Shown: piece by piece, positions 1-9,088 of the stretch
Numbering within the stretch: the first letter of the stretch is position 1
Layout: every line of letters starts with the position of its first letter
Source of the DNA: Paraburkholderia graminis C4D1M
GTDB taxonomy: Bacteria; Pseudomonadota; Gammaproteobacteria; Burkholderiales; Burkholderiaceae
Assembly (NCBI RefSeq): GCF_000172415.1
Contig: NZ_ABLD01000001.1
Coordinates: 124,001-188,000, forward strand
Direction of reading: 5' to 3'
Length of the DNA stretch: 64,000 nucleotides
The notes under the pieces: generated by a model
What the model was told of the DNA's origin: nothing
Seen by the model: the letters and a program-made list of their open reading frames with translations, nothing else
Database searches by the model: none
Position numbers and translations under genes: made by a program

Positions 1-118
1 TGTTCCGGCGGCCCGCAATGCACTATTTACTTTGGCCAGTGAAATAAAGGCGCTCGGCGTTGCTATTCGAAGCAGTGCATGAGGCAGCGGGTTTCGACGC
101 CGCTGCCTCGCGGTTCTT

Positions 119-397
119 TTATGCCAAAGCGGATTGCGTCGTCGAGTGATCGGTGCTGTCGACGATGCGGCTCACCATTGCCTCCACGCCCGGCCCTTGC
201 ATCGCCGCGCGCTCGCCGAAGCGGCGGAACTCGTCCAGCAGCGAGCGCCACGACGCGTGCCAGCGCGTTTCCTTGATGCACGCGCCCGACGGATCGGCGA
301 TTCGCAGTATGCCGCTATCAGGATAGAAAGTCAGAGTAACCGGCATGCCGTCGATAACGCAGGTCGCGGTGCAAGGGCGGTTGTTCACCATGTTCAA
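119..397 (-). CDS. Conserved-looking hypothetical protein, 92 aa
   Basis: A 92-residue protein that I do not recognise. It has no signal peptide or membrane segment. The N-terminal half has a beta-rich look (TCVIDGMPVTLTFYPDSG) and the C-terminal half looks helical (SLLDEFRRFGERAAM). The codon pattern with G/C at third positions suits real coding sequence better than the overlapping frames do. It lies downstream of the SnoaL-like gene on the same strand, about 90 bases away, so the two may be co-transcribed. No function is proposed. The first 118 bases of the window hold no gene that I can support. Confidence 0.55.
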   Translation of the reverse strand: MNMVNNRPCTATCVIDGMPVTLTFYPDSGILRIADPSGACIKETRWHASWRSLLDEFRRFGERAAMQGPGVEAMVSRIVDSTDHSTTQSALA

Positions 398-489
398 TGT
401 CCTCTAATCGAGCAATGAGTACGTTGGATGTGGTTTCCCGTCAGCAAGCACCATGCCCAGCCCGTTAGCGTGTCTAGTGCGTCTTTCCT

Positions 490-888
490 CTACGCGTATT
501 TATCGCCGACCGTGCTGCGAATCGGATAGGTGTCGTAGACGATGATCATCCGTTCGATGATTGCGTTCTCATCGAATTCGAATACATCGACGCATTCAAA
601 GCGCACCGCCGAGCCGTCTTTCAGTCCCCAATCGTAGATGAAGTAACCCGTCGCGCGCGGAGCTCCTGTCGCACTCACGCAAATGTCGATAGGTGTGATC
701 GTGCTTTTGCCAGACGCCGCATTGACCTTTGCAAAGAACGGCGCCGGCTTCATCCAGCCGAGAAACGGCGAGAAGATTTGCGCGTCCGGTGTGAACAATG
801 CGCAAATCGCGCCGACGTCGCCGCGTTCCAGCGCTGCGAGGTAAGTACGAATCTGCTCCGTGTATAGTTCTTTCGACGATGAATTCAC
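490..888 (-). CDS. SnoaL-like / NTF2-fold polyketide cyclase-type protein
   Basis: A small 132-residue protein of the SnoaL/NTF2-like superfamily, a cone-shaped alpha+beta fold used as a cyclase, isomerase or small-ligand pocket. The family pattern is an N-terminal helix (YTEQIRTYLAALERGDVGAI), then CALFTPDAQIFSPFLGW, then beta strands ending in an ERMIIVYDTYPIR tail. I chose the GTG at 888-886 because an AAGGAGGA ribosome-binding site lies directly upstream. An upstream in-frame ATG would add 34 atypical residues and has no such site. The gene is divergent from a LysR regulator, which makes it the likely target. The substrate cannot be read from the sequence. Confidence 0.75.
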   Translation of the reverse strand: MNSSSKELYTEQIRTYLAALERGDVGAICALFTPDAQIFSPFLGWMKPAPFFAKVNAASGKSTITPIDICVSATGAPRATGYFIYDWGLKDGSAVRFECVDVFEFDENAIIERMIIVYDTYPIRSTVGDKYA

Positions 889-963
889 GATCGTCCTCCT
901 TATTGGCAATCCGACCCGTCTGAACAAACGGGCATCCGGTATCGACACCATAGCGATGCACCG

Positions 964-1953
964 ATGACCGAACCATCGAAAAATTTGCAAGCCGGGTATG
1001 CCGCGCTCGCATATCCGCTTGCCGACCTCACGCGCCGCTTGCCGACACTCGCGGCATTGCAGTCATTCGTGGCGGCCGGGCATTTCGGCAGCGTCAGCAA
1101 AGCCGCGGATCATCTGTGCCGCACGCAAGGCGCGGTGAGTCGCCAGATTCAGCAACTGGAAGCGCACTATCGCTGCGCGCTTTTCGTGCGCCATGCGTCG
1201 GGGCTGACACTGACCGCCGAGGGACAGGCGCTGCAGGCCGTCGCAGTCGATGTACTTGCGCGGCTCGTCGAGCATGCCGATCTACACGCTGCAACGGGCG
1301 CGGTTCTCACGCTGCGATTACCATCGACGTTTGCGATCCGATGGCTGCTGCCGCGGCTTTCGGACATCAATAGCGCGCTGAAGGGAATCGAGTTGCGCAT
1401 CTCGACTTCATCCGACGACACGCCGGAATTCACTACGCCCGACATCGACGCGATTGTCGTGCGCGGCAGTGGACAGTGGGCGGGACTGAATGCGATACCT
1501 TTGTTTGCAGAGACGCTGACTCCAATGTGCACGCCGGAGGTGGCCGCATCGCTGACATGTTTAGCCGACCTCGCGCGCATCACGTTGCTGCATCCCGGGC
1601 CCAGTCATGACGAATGGCGATGCTGGCTAGACAGTGCGCTTACTAAAGATGTCGATGCCGACAGGGGACTGGTCCTCGACACACTGGAATTGACACTCAC
1701 CGCCGCCGCGCAAGGACACGGTGTCGCTATCGGCGATGCAAGGATGGCAAGAGACCGAATCGAAGCGGGAGTGCTCGTCACGCCCTTCGATCACGTCGCG
1801 CGCAACGGCCTCGGCTACTTTCTCGTCTATCCGTCGCAACGCGCGCCGCAGCACAAGATTCGCGCGCTTGCCGAATCTCTCGCGACGATGGCGGAAGAAG
1901 AACAATCGATACCGTCTTCGTCTTTGACCGCGCGTGCAAAGCTTCCGCTTTAA
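964..1953 (+). CDS. LysR-family transcriptional regulator
   Basis: A 329-residue LysR-type regulator. The N-terminal winged helix-turn-helix is clear around residues 27-85 (FGSVSKAADHLCRTQGAVSR followed by QIQQLEAHYRCALFVR), and an effector-binding domain of the periplasmic-binding-protein fold follows. It resembles the GcvA/AmpR-like subgroup that begins with LTRRLPTLAAL. About 20 extra residues precede that motif, and no strong ribosome-binding site supports the ATG at 964, so the true start could be later. It is divergent from the SnoaL-like gene across a 75-bp gap that contains a CCCGT-N8-ACGGG dyad (915-932). Local regulation of that gene is the simplest inference. Confidence 0.85.
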   Translation: MTEPSKNLQAGYAALAYPLADLTRRLPTLAALQSFVAAGHFGSVSKAADHLCRTQGAVSRQIQQLEAHYRCALFVRHASGLTLTAEGQALQAVAVDVLARLVEHADLHAATGAVLTLRLPSTFAIRWLLPRLSDINSALKGIELRISTSSDDTPEFTTPDIDAIVVRGSGQWAGLNAIPLFAETLTPMCTPEVAASLTCLADLARITLLHPGPSHDEWRCWLDSALTKDVDADRGLVLDTLELTLTAAAQGHGVAIGDARMARDRIEAGVLVTPFDHVARNGLGYFLVYPSQRAPQHKIRALAESLATMAEEEQSIPSSSLTARAKLPL

Positions 1954-2027
1954 TGCATCGCCACGCGTCGCGATGCATCGCACATGCATTAAGCGCGCGT
2001 GCCAGCGCCCCTCCAGACAAACCCTGA

Positions 2028-2057
2028 TTGCTGCGCCAAAGAGCCCACTGATATTGT
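2028..2057 (+). promoter_or_regulatory. Candidate sigma-70 promoter of the beta-glucoside operon
   Basis: TTGCTG (2028-2033) and TATTGT (2052-2057) are separated by 18 bases and lie just upstream of the LacI-type operator. A start point near 2064 would place the operator over the initial transcribed region, a normal position for repression. The -10 match is only moderate, so this is tentative. Confidence 0.35.
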
Positions 2058-2072
2058 TCGCGGGCGCTTGTG

Positions 2073-2086
2073 TGGAAGCGCTTCCA
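2073..2086. promoter_or_regulatory. LacI-family operator, perfect 14-bp palindrome
   Basis: TGGAAGCGCTTCCA is a perfect palindrome with the central CG and flanking AAGC/GCTT half-sites typical of LacI/GalR-family operators, in the form found before alpha- and beta-glucoside operons. It lies about 100 bases upstream of the beta-glucosidase start, and a LacI-family gene sits at the far end of the same gene run. It is the only perfect copy I noticed in the window. Confidence 0.8.
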
Positions 2087-2182
2087 GTCTCAGGTCTTTC
2101 GACGTCCAACGCAGTCGCTTTTCGTCATTGCCGTACCCGGTTCAGTCAGTTCAGCCGAGCAACTCGCTTGCATGGAGAATCC

Positions 2183-3577
2183 GTGGCACACGACGCACTT
2201 TCCTCTCATTCATCCGCCGATCCGTTCACGCCGCCCGCCGACTCGACTTTGTGGCGCGAGAACTTTCTATTAGGCGCGGCCACTGCCTCGTATCAGATCG
2301 AAGGCGCCGTCAACGAAGACGGCCGCCTGCCTTCGATATGGGACACCTTCTGCGCGACGCCCGGCAAGGTGCTTGCCGGCGACAGCGGTGAAGTGGCCTG
2401 CGATCACTATCATCGTTGGGAAGCGGATGTCGACATGCTCGCGGGACTCGGCCTCGAAGGCTATAGATTGTCGATCGCGTGGCCGCGCGTGATGCATCTG
2501 GACGGCACGCCCAATCGCAAGGGACTCGACTTCTATAAGCGCCTGCTCACGCGTCTGAAAGAGAAGGGCATCACGACGTTCGTCACGCTTTATCACTGGG
2601 ATTTGCCACAGCATCTGGAAGATCGCGGCGGGTGGCTGAATCGCGAAACCGCGTACCGTTTCGCCGATTACGCGGATTTGATGAGCCGCGAACTGGCCGG
2701 CAACGTCGATGCATGGGCGACGCTCAACGAGCCCTGGTGTTCCGCGTATCTCGGCTATGGAAACGGTCATCACGCGCCGGGTCTTGTCAACGCGCGCTTT
2801 GCCACGCAGGCGATGCACCATCTGCTGCTCGCGCACGGTCTCGCCGTACCTGTATTGAGCGCGAACGATCCGGCTTCGCAAAAGGGCATTGTCGCGAACA
2901 TCGGGCGCGGCACGCCGAATAGCGATAGTGCCGACGATCGCCGCGCCGCGCATCTGTTCGAGGTTCAGCACAATGCGTGGATTCTCGATCCGTTGCTAAA
3001 GGGCACGTATCCGCAGGCGCTTTTCGAACTGTGGCCAGGCACCGAGCCATTGATACTCGATGGCGACATGCAGACCATTTCCGCGCCGCTCGATTTTCTC
3101 GGCATCAACTATTACTTCCGCACGAATGTCGCGAGCGATGGTGCGCACGGCTTCAAGGACGTGCCGCTGCAAGGCGTCGAGCGTACACAGATGGGCTGGG
3201 AAGTGTATCCCGACGGTTTGTGCGATCTGCTGATCAGTTTCAGGCGCGAGTATGCGAACTTGCCGCCGGTCTATATCACAGAGAACGGCATGGCCTCCGA
3301 CGATAAAGTGATCGACGGCCGCGTGGACGACACACAACGCATTTCGTTTCTGAAGCGCCATCTTGCGGCCGTCGACGAAGCCATCAAGGCGGGCGTCGAC
3401 ATACGCGGTTATTTCTTGTGGTCGCTGATGGACAACTTCGAGTGGGCATTCGGATACGAGCGCCGCTTCGGCATCGTGCATGTCGATTACGCGACGCAGA
3501 AGCGCACGATAAAGCGGAGTGCCGAACTGGTGTCGCGCTTCCTGAAAGAGCGCAAGGAACGGAATCTACGTATATAA
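2183..3577 (+). CDS. GH1 beta-glucosidase
   Basis: A 464-residue family 1 glycoside hydrolase that cleaves beta-glucosides such as cellobiose with retention of configuration. It has the GH1 entry motif (FLLGAATASYQIEGAVNEDG), the general acid/base in TLNEPW and the nucleophile Glu in YITENG. The C-terminal WSLMDNFEWAFGYERRFG motif binds sugar. Length fits the family (about 450). I chose the GTG at 2183 because GGAGA lies just upstream and the protein then starts near the conserved domain. The open frame upstream (1934-2182) is the promoter and operator. No signal peptide is visible, so it should act in the cytosol on sugars delivered by the adjacent ABC importer. It is the first gene of the operon. 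Confidence 0.92.
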   Translation: MAHDALSSHSSADPFTPPADSTLWRENFLLGAATASYQIEGAVNEDGRLPSIWDTFCATPGKVLAGDSGEVACDHYHRWEADVDMLAGLGLEGYRLSIAWPRVMHLDGTPNRKGLDFYKRLLTRLKEKGITTFVTLYHWDLPQHLEDRGGWLNRETAYRFADYADLMSRELAGNVDAWATLNEPWCSAYLGYGNGHHAPGLVNARFATQAMHHLLLAHGLAVPVLSANDPASQKGIVANIGRGTPNSDSADDRRAAHLFEVQHNAWILDPLLKGTYPQALFELWPGTEPLILDGDMQTISAPLDFLGINYYFRTNVASDGAHGFKDVPLQGVERTQMGWEVYPDGLCDLLISFRREYANLPPVYITENGMASDDKVIDGRVDDTQRISFLKRHLAAVDEAIKAGVDIRGYFLWSLMDNFEWAFGYERRFGIVHVDYATQKRTIKRSAELVSRFLKERKERNLRI

Positions 3578-3666
3578 GCAACGCGTCTGAAGCAACACAT
3601 ATAGGCAACGAAAGCTGGTTTGCATGTCGACCTGGAACACGGGCGCGAGCCTTTGGAGGAGACGGA

Positions 3667-4905
3667 ATGAACAGCAGAAAAACGGTCTTGCGGGCGATGG
3701 TTGCAGCACTCGCGTTGTACGGCATCGTCGCGCACGCCGAGCCTTTGAAGGCGAATGTGATTCACTGGTGGACCTCGGGCGGCGAGTCAGCCGCGATTCG
3801 CCAGTTCGCCGATGCGTATAACAAAGCCGGCGGCCAGTGGGTCGATAACGCGGTCGCGGGCGCGGACCAGGCGCGCTCCACGGCGATCAACCGCATTGTC
3901 GGCGGCGATCCACCCACGGCCGCGCAGTTCAATACGTCGAAGCAGTTTCATGATCTGATCGATCAGGGACTGCTCAACAATGTCGACGACGTCGCCGCAA
4001 AAGAAAACTGGAACGGCGTATTCCCGCAATCGATACTCGACAGCATCAAAGTAAAAGGCCATTACTATGCGGCGCCGGTCGACATTCATATGCCCGCGTG
4101 GTTCTTCTACTCGAAGCCCGCATTCCAGAAAGCCGGCATTACCGCCGAGCCGCAAAACTATGACGAGTTCATCGCCGATCTCGGCAAGCTCAAAGCCGCA
4201 GGCATTATTCCACTCGCGTTCGGCGGCCAGCCCTGGCAGGAAAAGATCACATTCGACGCCGTGCTCGCCGATGTTGGCGGTCCCGACCTCTACCTGAAGG
4301 TGTATCGCGATCACGACGCCAATGCGGTGAAGTCCGACGCGTTTAAAAAAGTACTGGTTGCATTCAAGCGCCTGCACGATTTCGTCGACCCCGGTTCGCC
4401 CGGCCGCAACTGGAACGATGCGACGGCACTGGTCATTTCCGGCAAGGCCGGCGTGCAGATCATGGGCGATTGGGCGAAGGGCGAGTTCTCCGCGGCGAAG
4501 CAGAGCGCGGGTAAGGAATTCGGCTGCTTCCCCGGATTCGGCCCGCATTCGCCGTATCTCGTCGCCGGCGACGTATTCGTATTTCCAAAGAGCGATAACG
4601 CCGCCACGGTGAAAGCGCAAAATCTTCTGGCCACGGTGATGACCTCGCCGTCCGCGCAAGTCGCATTCAGCGCAAGGAAAGGCTCGATTCCGATTCGCCC
4701 CGACGTGGATGCCGGCACGCTTGACATCTGCGCGAAGGAGGGCATTGCGATCATGAAGGACAAGTCGCGCCAGTTGCCGAATCCGGAAATGCTGTTGTCG
4801 CCGGATATGCAAGGCGCGCTGATCGACGTCGTCACTAACTTCTGGAATAAAAACCAGTCGGTCGACGACGCGCAAAAGGCGTTCGCAAGCGCGCTCAAGA
4901 GCTAG
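3667..4905 (+). CDS. ABC sugar-binding protein (CUT1 type)
   Basis: A 412-residue periplasmic solute-binding protein of extracellular-binding family 1. A signal peptide covers residues 1-24 with cleavage after AHA, and the mature protein starts EPLKANVIHWWTSGGE. The HWWTSGGE start recalls glucose/mannose-binding GtsA-like proteins of pseudomonads. The ATG is preceded by a strong GGAGGAG. It follows the beta-glucosidase by 89 bases and precedes two permeases and an ATPase, so it captures sugar for this importer. The substrate (glucose, cellobiose or another beta-glucoside) is inferred from the GH1 neighbour only. Confidence 0.9.
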   Translation: MNSRKTVLRAMVAALALYGIVAHAEPLKANVIHWWTSGGESAAIRQFADAYNKAGGQWVDNAVAGADQARSTAINRIVGGDPPTAAQFNTSKQFHDLIDQGLLNNVDDVAAKENWNGVFPQSILDSIKVKGHYYAAPVDIHMPAWFFYSKPAFQKAGITAEPQNYDEFIADLGKLKAAGIIPLAFGGQPWQEKITFDAVLADVGGPDLYLKVYRDHDANAVKSDAFKKVLVAFKRLHDFVDPGSPGRNWNDATALVISGKAGVQIMGDWAKGEFSAAKQSAGKEFGCFPGFGPHSPYLVAGDVFVFPKSDNAATVKAQNLLATVMTSPSAQVAFSARKGSIPIRPDVDAGTLDICAKEGIAIMKDKSRQLPNPEMLLSPDMQGALIDVVTNFWNKNQSVDDAQKAFASALKS

Positions 4906-4912
4906 GCTCGAC

Positions 4913-5863
4913 ATGCACGCGCTCAAGCTGCATGCGTCGTCGCGCTCGCGTCCGGGATTGCGTAAAAACCCCGCGGAAAAGCCGCTAAAAAGGCGCTTTT
5001 CGTTGGCAGCATGGCTTGCATTGCTGCCGATGGCGCTGACCGTCGTGTTCGCCTATCTCGGCACGATGATCTGGACCGCGCGGGTTTCGCTCAGCAACTC
5101 GCGCACGTTTCCATCCGGCGACTTCGCGGGCCTCACGCAATACGCGAGGCTTTTCAACAACGGCCGCTGGTTGTTGTCGCTGCAAAACATCGTGATTTAC
5201 GGCGCGTGCTTTATTGTCGCGTGCATGGTGATCGGCTTGCTGCTCGCGATCTTTATCGATCAACGCGTGGTCGCGGAAGGCGCATTGCGCACGGTGTTTT
5301 TATATCCTTACGCGATGTCGTTCGTTGCGACAGGTCTCGTCTGGCAATGGATTCTGAATCCGCAACTCGGCGCGCAGGCCGTGCTGCACAAGCTGGGTTT
5401 CGTGCATGCGCGCTTCGACTGGATCGTCGATCAGGACTGGGCGATCTATACGATCGTCATTGCCACCGTGTGGCAGGCTTCCGGACTCGTGATGGCTTTG
5501 CTGCTCGCGGGCTTGCGCGGCATCGACGAAGAGTTGTGGAAGGCCGCGCGTATCGACGGCATTCCGCGCTGGCGGGTCTATGCAAGCATCGTCGTGCCGA
5601 TGCTCGGGCCGTCGATCTCGACCGCCTTCGTGCTGCTCTTCGTGATGGTCGTGAAGCTCTACGACGCCGTCGTCGCGATGACGCAAGGCGGCCCCGGCAC
5701 CGCGAGCGAAGTACCGGCGAAGTTCATTATGGACTATCTGTTCGGTCGCGCGAATATCGGCCTCGCGTCGGCGGCGTCGATCGTTTTACTCGCGACCGTG
5801 CTCGCGATTCTCGCGCCGTTCTTCTATGCGCGCAGCCGTGCGGCATTACGCAAGGAGGTGTGA
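4913..5863 (+). CDS. ABC sugar permease, MalF-like subunit
   Basis: A 316-residue inner-membrane permease of the binding-protein-dependent transport family with six predicted membrane segments. The cytoplasmic EAA loop that contacts the ATPase is visible as EELWKAARIDGIPRWRVYASIVVPML, around residues 205-230. It starts 7 bases after the binding-protein gene, and its stop codon overlaps the start of the second permease. A basic N-terminus (about 30 residues) precedes the first membrane segment. It forms the translocation channel with the next gene product. Confidence 0.9.
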   Translation: MHALKLHASSRSRPGLRKNPAEKPLKRRFSLAAWLALLPMALTVVFAYLGTMIWTARVSLSNSRTFPSGDFAGLTQYARLFNNGRWLLSLQNIVIYGACFIVACMVIGLLLAIFIDQRVVAEGALRTVFLYPYAMSFVATGLVWQWILNPQLGAQAVLHKLGFVHARFDWIVDQDWAIYTIVIATVWQASGLVMALLLAGLRGIDEELWKAARIDGIPRWRVYASIVVPMLGPSISTAFVLLFVMVVKLYDAVVAMTQGGPGTASEVPAKFIMDYLFGRANIGLASAASIVLLATVLAILAPFFYARSRAALRKEV

Positions 5864-6780
5864 TGAACACGCCCGGCTCTGCACTGAAGAGCGGCATGCC
5901 GCGACCCATGCTGAAGCACCGGCGCCGCGCGGCGCTCACGCCGGCGCGCGTCGGCGTGTACGCATTTCTGCTCACCGCCGCGCTGTTCTTTCTACTGCCG
6001 CTTTATGTGATGCTCGTGACGTCGGTTAAACCGATGAGCGAAATCCGCCTCGGCAATCTGCTCGCTTTTCCCACGCATTTCACGCTGCAAGCATGGAGCG
6101 CCGCGTGGCAGTCCGCATGTACCGGACTCGATTGCAACGGTATTCAAGTCGGCTTCTGGAACTCCGTGCGTATCGTCGTGCCGAGCACGGTGTTCTCTAT
6201 CGCGATCGGCGCGGTGAACGGCTATGCATTGTCTTTCTGGCGGCCGCGCGGCGCGGGCGTGCTGTTCGGCGTATTGCTGATGGGCGCCTTTATCCCGGTT
6301 CAGGTGATGGTGTATCCGCTTGTGCGCGTGCTGGCGAGCGTGCATCTGTTCAGTTCGTTGCCGGGCATCGTCGTGATTCATACGATCTTCGGCATGCCGG
6401 TCATGACGCTGCTGTTTCGCAACTACTACGCGTCGATTCCGCAAGAACTGTTCAAGGCCGCGCGCATCGACGGTGGCGGTTTCTGGCGTATCTTTATCCA
6501 GTTGATGCTGCCTATGTCGACGCCGATCATTGTCGTGGCGATCATCATGCAGGTGACGGGTATCTGGAACGACTTCATTCTCGGCCTCGTGTTTGCCGGC
6601 ACTAAAAACTTGCCGATGACGGTGCAACTGAACAACATCATCAATACGACGACCGGCGAGCGGCTTTATAACGTCAACATGGCGGCGACCATTCTGACTT
6701 CGCTGGTGCCGCTCGCGGTGTACTTCATCTGCGGCCGCTGGTTCGTGCGCGGCATTGCGTCCGGTGCGGTCAAAGGATAG
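5863..6780 (+). CDS. ABC sugar permease, MalG-like subunit
   Basis: A 305-residue inner-membrane permease pairing with the preceding MalF-like subunit. The EAA loop reads QELFKAARIDGGGFWRIFIQ, and the C-terminus (RWFVRGIASGAVKG) is the MalG-type ending. The ATG overlaps the upstream stop (TGATG) and is preceded by AAGGAGGTG, so translational coupling is likely. It is the fourth gene of the beta-glucoside operon. Confidence 0.92.
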   Translation: MNTPGSALKSGMPRPMLKHRRRAALTPARVGVYAFLLTAALFFLLPLYVMLVTSVKPMSEIRLGNLLAFPTHFTLQAWSAAWQSACTGLDCNGIQVGFWNSVRIVVPSTVFSIAIGAVNGYALSFWRPRGAGVLFGVLLMGAFIPVQVMVYPLVRVLASVHLFSSLPGIVVIHTIFGMPVMTLLFRNYYASIPQELFKAARIDGGGFWRIFIQLMLPMSTPIIVVAIIMQVTGIWNDFILGLVFAGTKNLPMTVQLNNIINTTTGERLYNVNMAATILTSLVPLAVYFICGRWFVRGIASGAVKG

Positions 6781-6784
6781 GGCG

Positions 6785-7990
6785 ATGACATACGTGGCGA
6801 AAGAGACAAATGCGCTGACCAGTCCGCTGGGAAGCGTGCCGCGCAACAGCGAGGCGCCGGGCGTGGCGAGTGCGGCGGACGTCGCGCACGCCGCAAACGT
6901 CGCGGTGCGCGATCTGACTATCCGGCTCGGCGCGAATACCGTGATCGAAAACCTCGATCTCGACGTTCAGGCGGGCGAATTCGTCGTACTGCTCGGGCCT
7001 TCCGGCTGCGGTAAATCGACGCTGCTTCACAGCATCGCAGGGCTGATCGACGTGACCGAGGGCAGCATTGAAATTGCCGGCGAGGACATGACGTGGGCCG
7101 ATCCAAAAGATCGCCGCATTGCGCTCGTATTCCAGTCGTACGCGTTGTATCCGACGATGAGCGTCGAGCGTAATTTGTCGTTCGCGTTGCGCATCAACGG
7201 CACGCCGAAGGCGGAGATCGCGCGGCGCGTGGCGCGCGCTTCCGAGATGCTGCAACTCGGACCGCTGCTCAAGCGCAAGCCGGCGCAATTATCGGGCGGA
7301 CAACGGCAGCGAGTCGCGATTGGCCGCGCGATCGTGCGTGAAGCGGACGTGTTTCTATTCGACGAGCCATTGTCGAATCTCGACGCGAAACTGCGCACCG
7401 AATTGCGCCGCGAACTCAAGCAATTGCATCAGCGGCTCGGCGCAACGATGATTTACGTGACGCACGATCAGGTCGAGGCCATGACGCTCGCCACGCGCAT
7501 GGCCGTGATGCGCGGCGGCGCGATCCAGCAGTTCGGCACGCCCGCCGAAGTCTATGCGCGGCCCGCCAACCTGTTCGTTGCAACGTTTCTCGGCACACCG
7601 GCGATGAATCTCGTCGACGGTACGCTCGAGCAGCCCGACGGGGCGCTGCATTTTTGCAATGCGCACTGGCGGCTCGATGTGTCGAAGTATGCGTTCACGA
7701 ATCCGCGTAGCGATGCACGAGCGCAGCCTCAGTCATGCGTGCTCGGTGTTCGCGCGGAAGACGTGCGCATTCACACAACGCAGAGCGGCGAGCAGGCCGG
7801 CGAGCGCGCGAAAGTTTCGCTTGTCGAGCCGATGGGCAACCACCGCGTCGTCTGGCTCGACTATCATGGAGCGCAGATCGCGTCGATCGATCAGAGCAAA
7901 GCGCCGTTGATGCCGGGCGACACCGTATCGTTCTCGCTAGACAGCACACACGTCTCGCTCTTCGACGCAGCGGGCGGCGCGCGTTTATAG
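6785..7990 (+). CDS. ABC sugar importer ATPase (MalK/UgpC-like)
   Basis: A 401-residue ATPase that energises the MalF/MalG-like permeases. The Walker A is GPSGCGKST, the Q-loop region is VFQSYALYP, the signature is LSGGQRQR, the Walker B is VFLFDEPLSNLD, and the switch His lies in VTHDQVEAMTL. A C-terminal TOBE/regulatory extension (about residues 245-401) matches the MalK subfamily. The first 35 residues or so are a loosely conserved extension before VRDLTIRLGANTVIENL. The ATG at 6785 lies 4 bases after the permease stop, so part of this extension could be absent in the real protein. Confidence 0.92.
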   Translation: MTYVAKETNALTSPLGSVPRNSEAPGVASAADVAHAANVAVRDLTIRLGANTVIENLDLDVQAGEFVVLLGPSGCGKSTLLHSIAGLIDVTEGSIEIAGEDMTWADPKDRRIALVFQSYALYPTMSVERNLSFALRINGTPKAEIARRVARASEMLQLGPLLKRKPAQLSGGQRQRVAIGRAIVREADVFLFDEPLSNLDAKLRTELRRELKQLHQRLGATMIYVTHDQVEAMTLATRMAVMRGGAIQQFGTPAEVYARPANLFVATFLGTPAMNLVDGTLEQPDGALHFCNAHWRLDVSKYAFTNPRSDARAQPQSCVLGVRAEDVRIHTTQSGEQAGERAKVSLVEPMGNHRVVWLDYHGAQIASIDQSKAPLMPGDTVSFSLDSTHVSLFDAAGGARL

Positions 7991-8036
7991 CGCCGGTCAG
8001 AGTAGGATGAAACCCGCCTGGGTGACGGAGAACCGT

Positions 8037-9084
8037 GTGGCAACACTGAAAGATGTCGCGGCGCTGGCCGGTGTCGGCATGTCGACCGCGTCGCGCGTTA
8101 TTTCCGGCAAAGGGCCGGTTTCCCGGCGATGCCGCCGCGCGCGTGCGGGCGGCAATCGAGCAGCTCAACTTCCGCCCATCGTCCATCGGCCGCGCAATGG
8201 CGACGCAGTCGCTCGGCATGATCGGCATTTTCGTGCCGACGTTTTTCGGCTCGTATTACGGCACGATCCTCAAGCAGACCGACACTGAACTGCGCGCCGT
8301 GCGACGTCATGTGGTCGTGGCAACCGGCTGCGGCGAAGTGTCGCCGCGCGAGCAGGCCATCGAGGCCGTGCGTTTTCTGATTGGCCGCGACTGCGACGGC
8401 GTCGTGGTAATCAGCCACGATCTGCATGACGAAGATCTCATCATGCTGCATCGGATGCACCCGAAAATGGTTTTTCTGAATCGCGCGTTCGATCAGTTTC
8501 CAGAAGCGTCGTTTTGCGCGGATCATCGGCATGGCGGCGAGCTGGCTGCGCGCACACTGCTGGACCACGGGCATCGCGAAATCGCCGTGATTTCAGGGCC
8601 TTTTACCGCGTCGGACAATATGACGCGGCTCGAAGGTTTCTTTGCCGAACTCGCGCGCGCGGGCATTGCGCGGGGCGACGTGACCTTGATCGAATCGGAC
8701 TTCTCGCCGGAAGGCGGCTATGCGGCCGCGCAAAAACTGCTTGATTCGAAGCAGCGTTTTACGGGTCTCTTCTGCGCGAACGACACGATGGCTGTCAGCG
8801 CGCTCGCGCGTTTTCATCAGGCGGGCGTTTCAGTGCCGCACGAATTGTCGGTGATCGGTTACGACGATGATTACTCCGCTGCCTATGCCGCGCCCGGCCT
8901 CACATCGGTGCATATTCCGACGGCTGAGCTCACGCAAAACGCGGTGCGCTGGCTCATCAACCAGTGCTATCGAACCACGTGGGAGATATTCCGCGAGTTT
9001 CCGGTCAGCGTGACGATGCGCGAGTCGGTCGGGCCGGCGCGTGGAGTGGAGGCTGTTCCCATCGGTGAATCGACGCAGGCATGA
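8037..9084 (+). pseudogene. LacI-family regulator of the beta-glucoside operon, frameshifted
   Basis: Two reading frames together give one LacI/GalR regulator. The first, from the GTG at 8037 (GGAG upstream), encodes the helix-turn-helix: VATLKDVAALAGVGMSTASR, then VISGKGPVS. At 8121-8125 (TCCCGG) the frame must move forward by one base to continue as GDAAARVRAAIEQLNFRPSS and the complete sugar-binding domain (LGMIGIFVPTFFGSYYGTIL to SVTMRESVGPARG). Without a shift, translation stops at 8288. The pattern fits a one-base insertion in the CCC run, or a sequencing error there. If real, the DNA-binding and effector parts are uncoupled and the operon would probably lose its specific repressor. Repair would give about 349 residues, a normal family length. 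Confidence 0.8.
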
Positions 9085-9088
9085 TGCG

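Noticed and set aside
1934..2182. N-terminal extension of the beta-glucosidase
   Set aside because: Contains the LacI operator and promoter, has no GH1 similarity, and a better GTG with GGAGA lies at 2183.
8121..8126. Programmed +1 frameshift in the LacI-type gene
   Set aside because: No known recoding motif such as the RF2-type stop context or a slippery heptamer with a stimulatory structure. A simple one-base change in the CCC run explains it.
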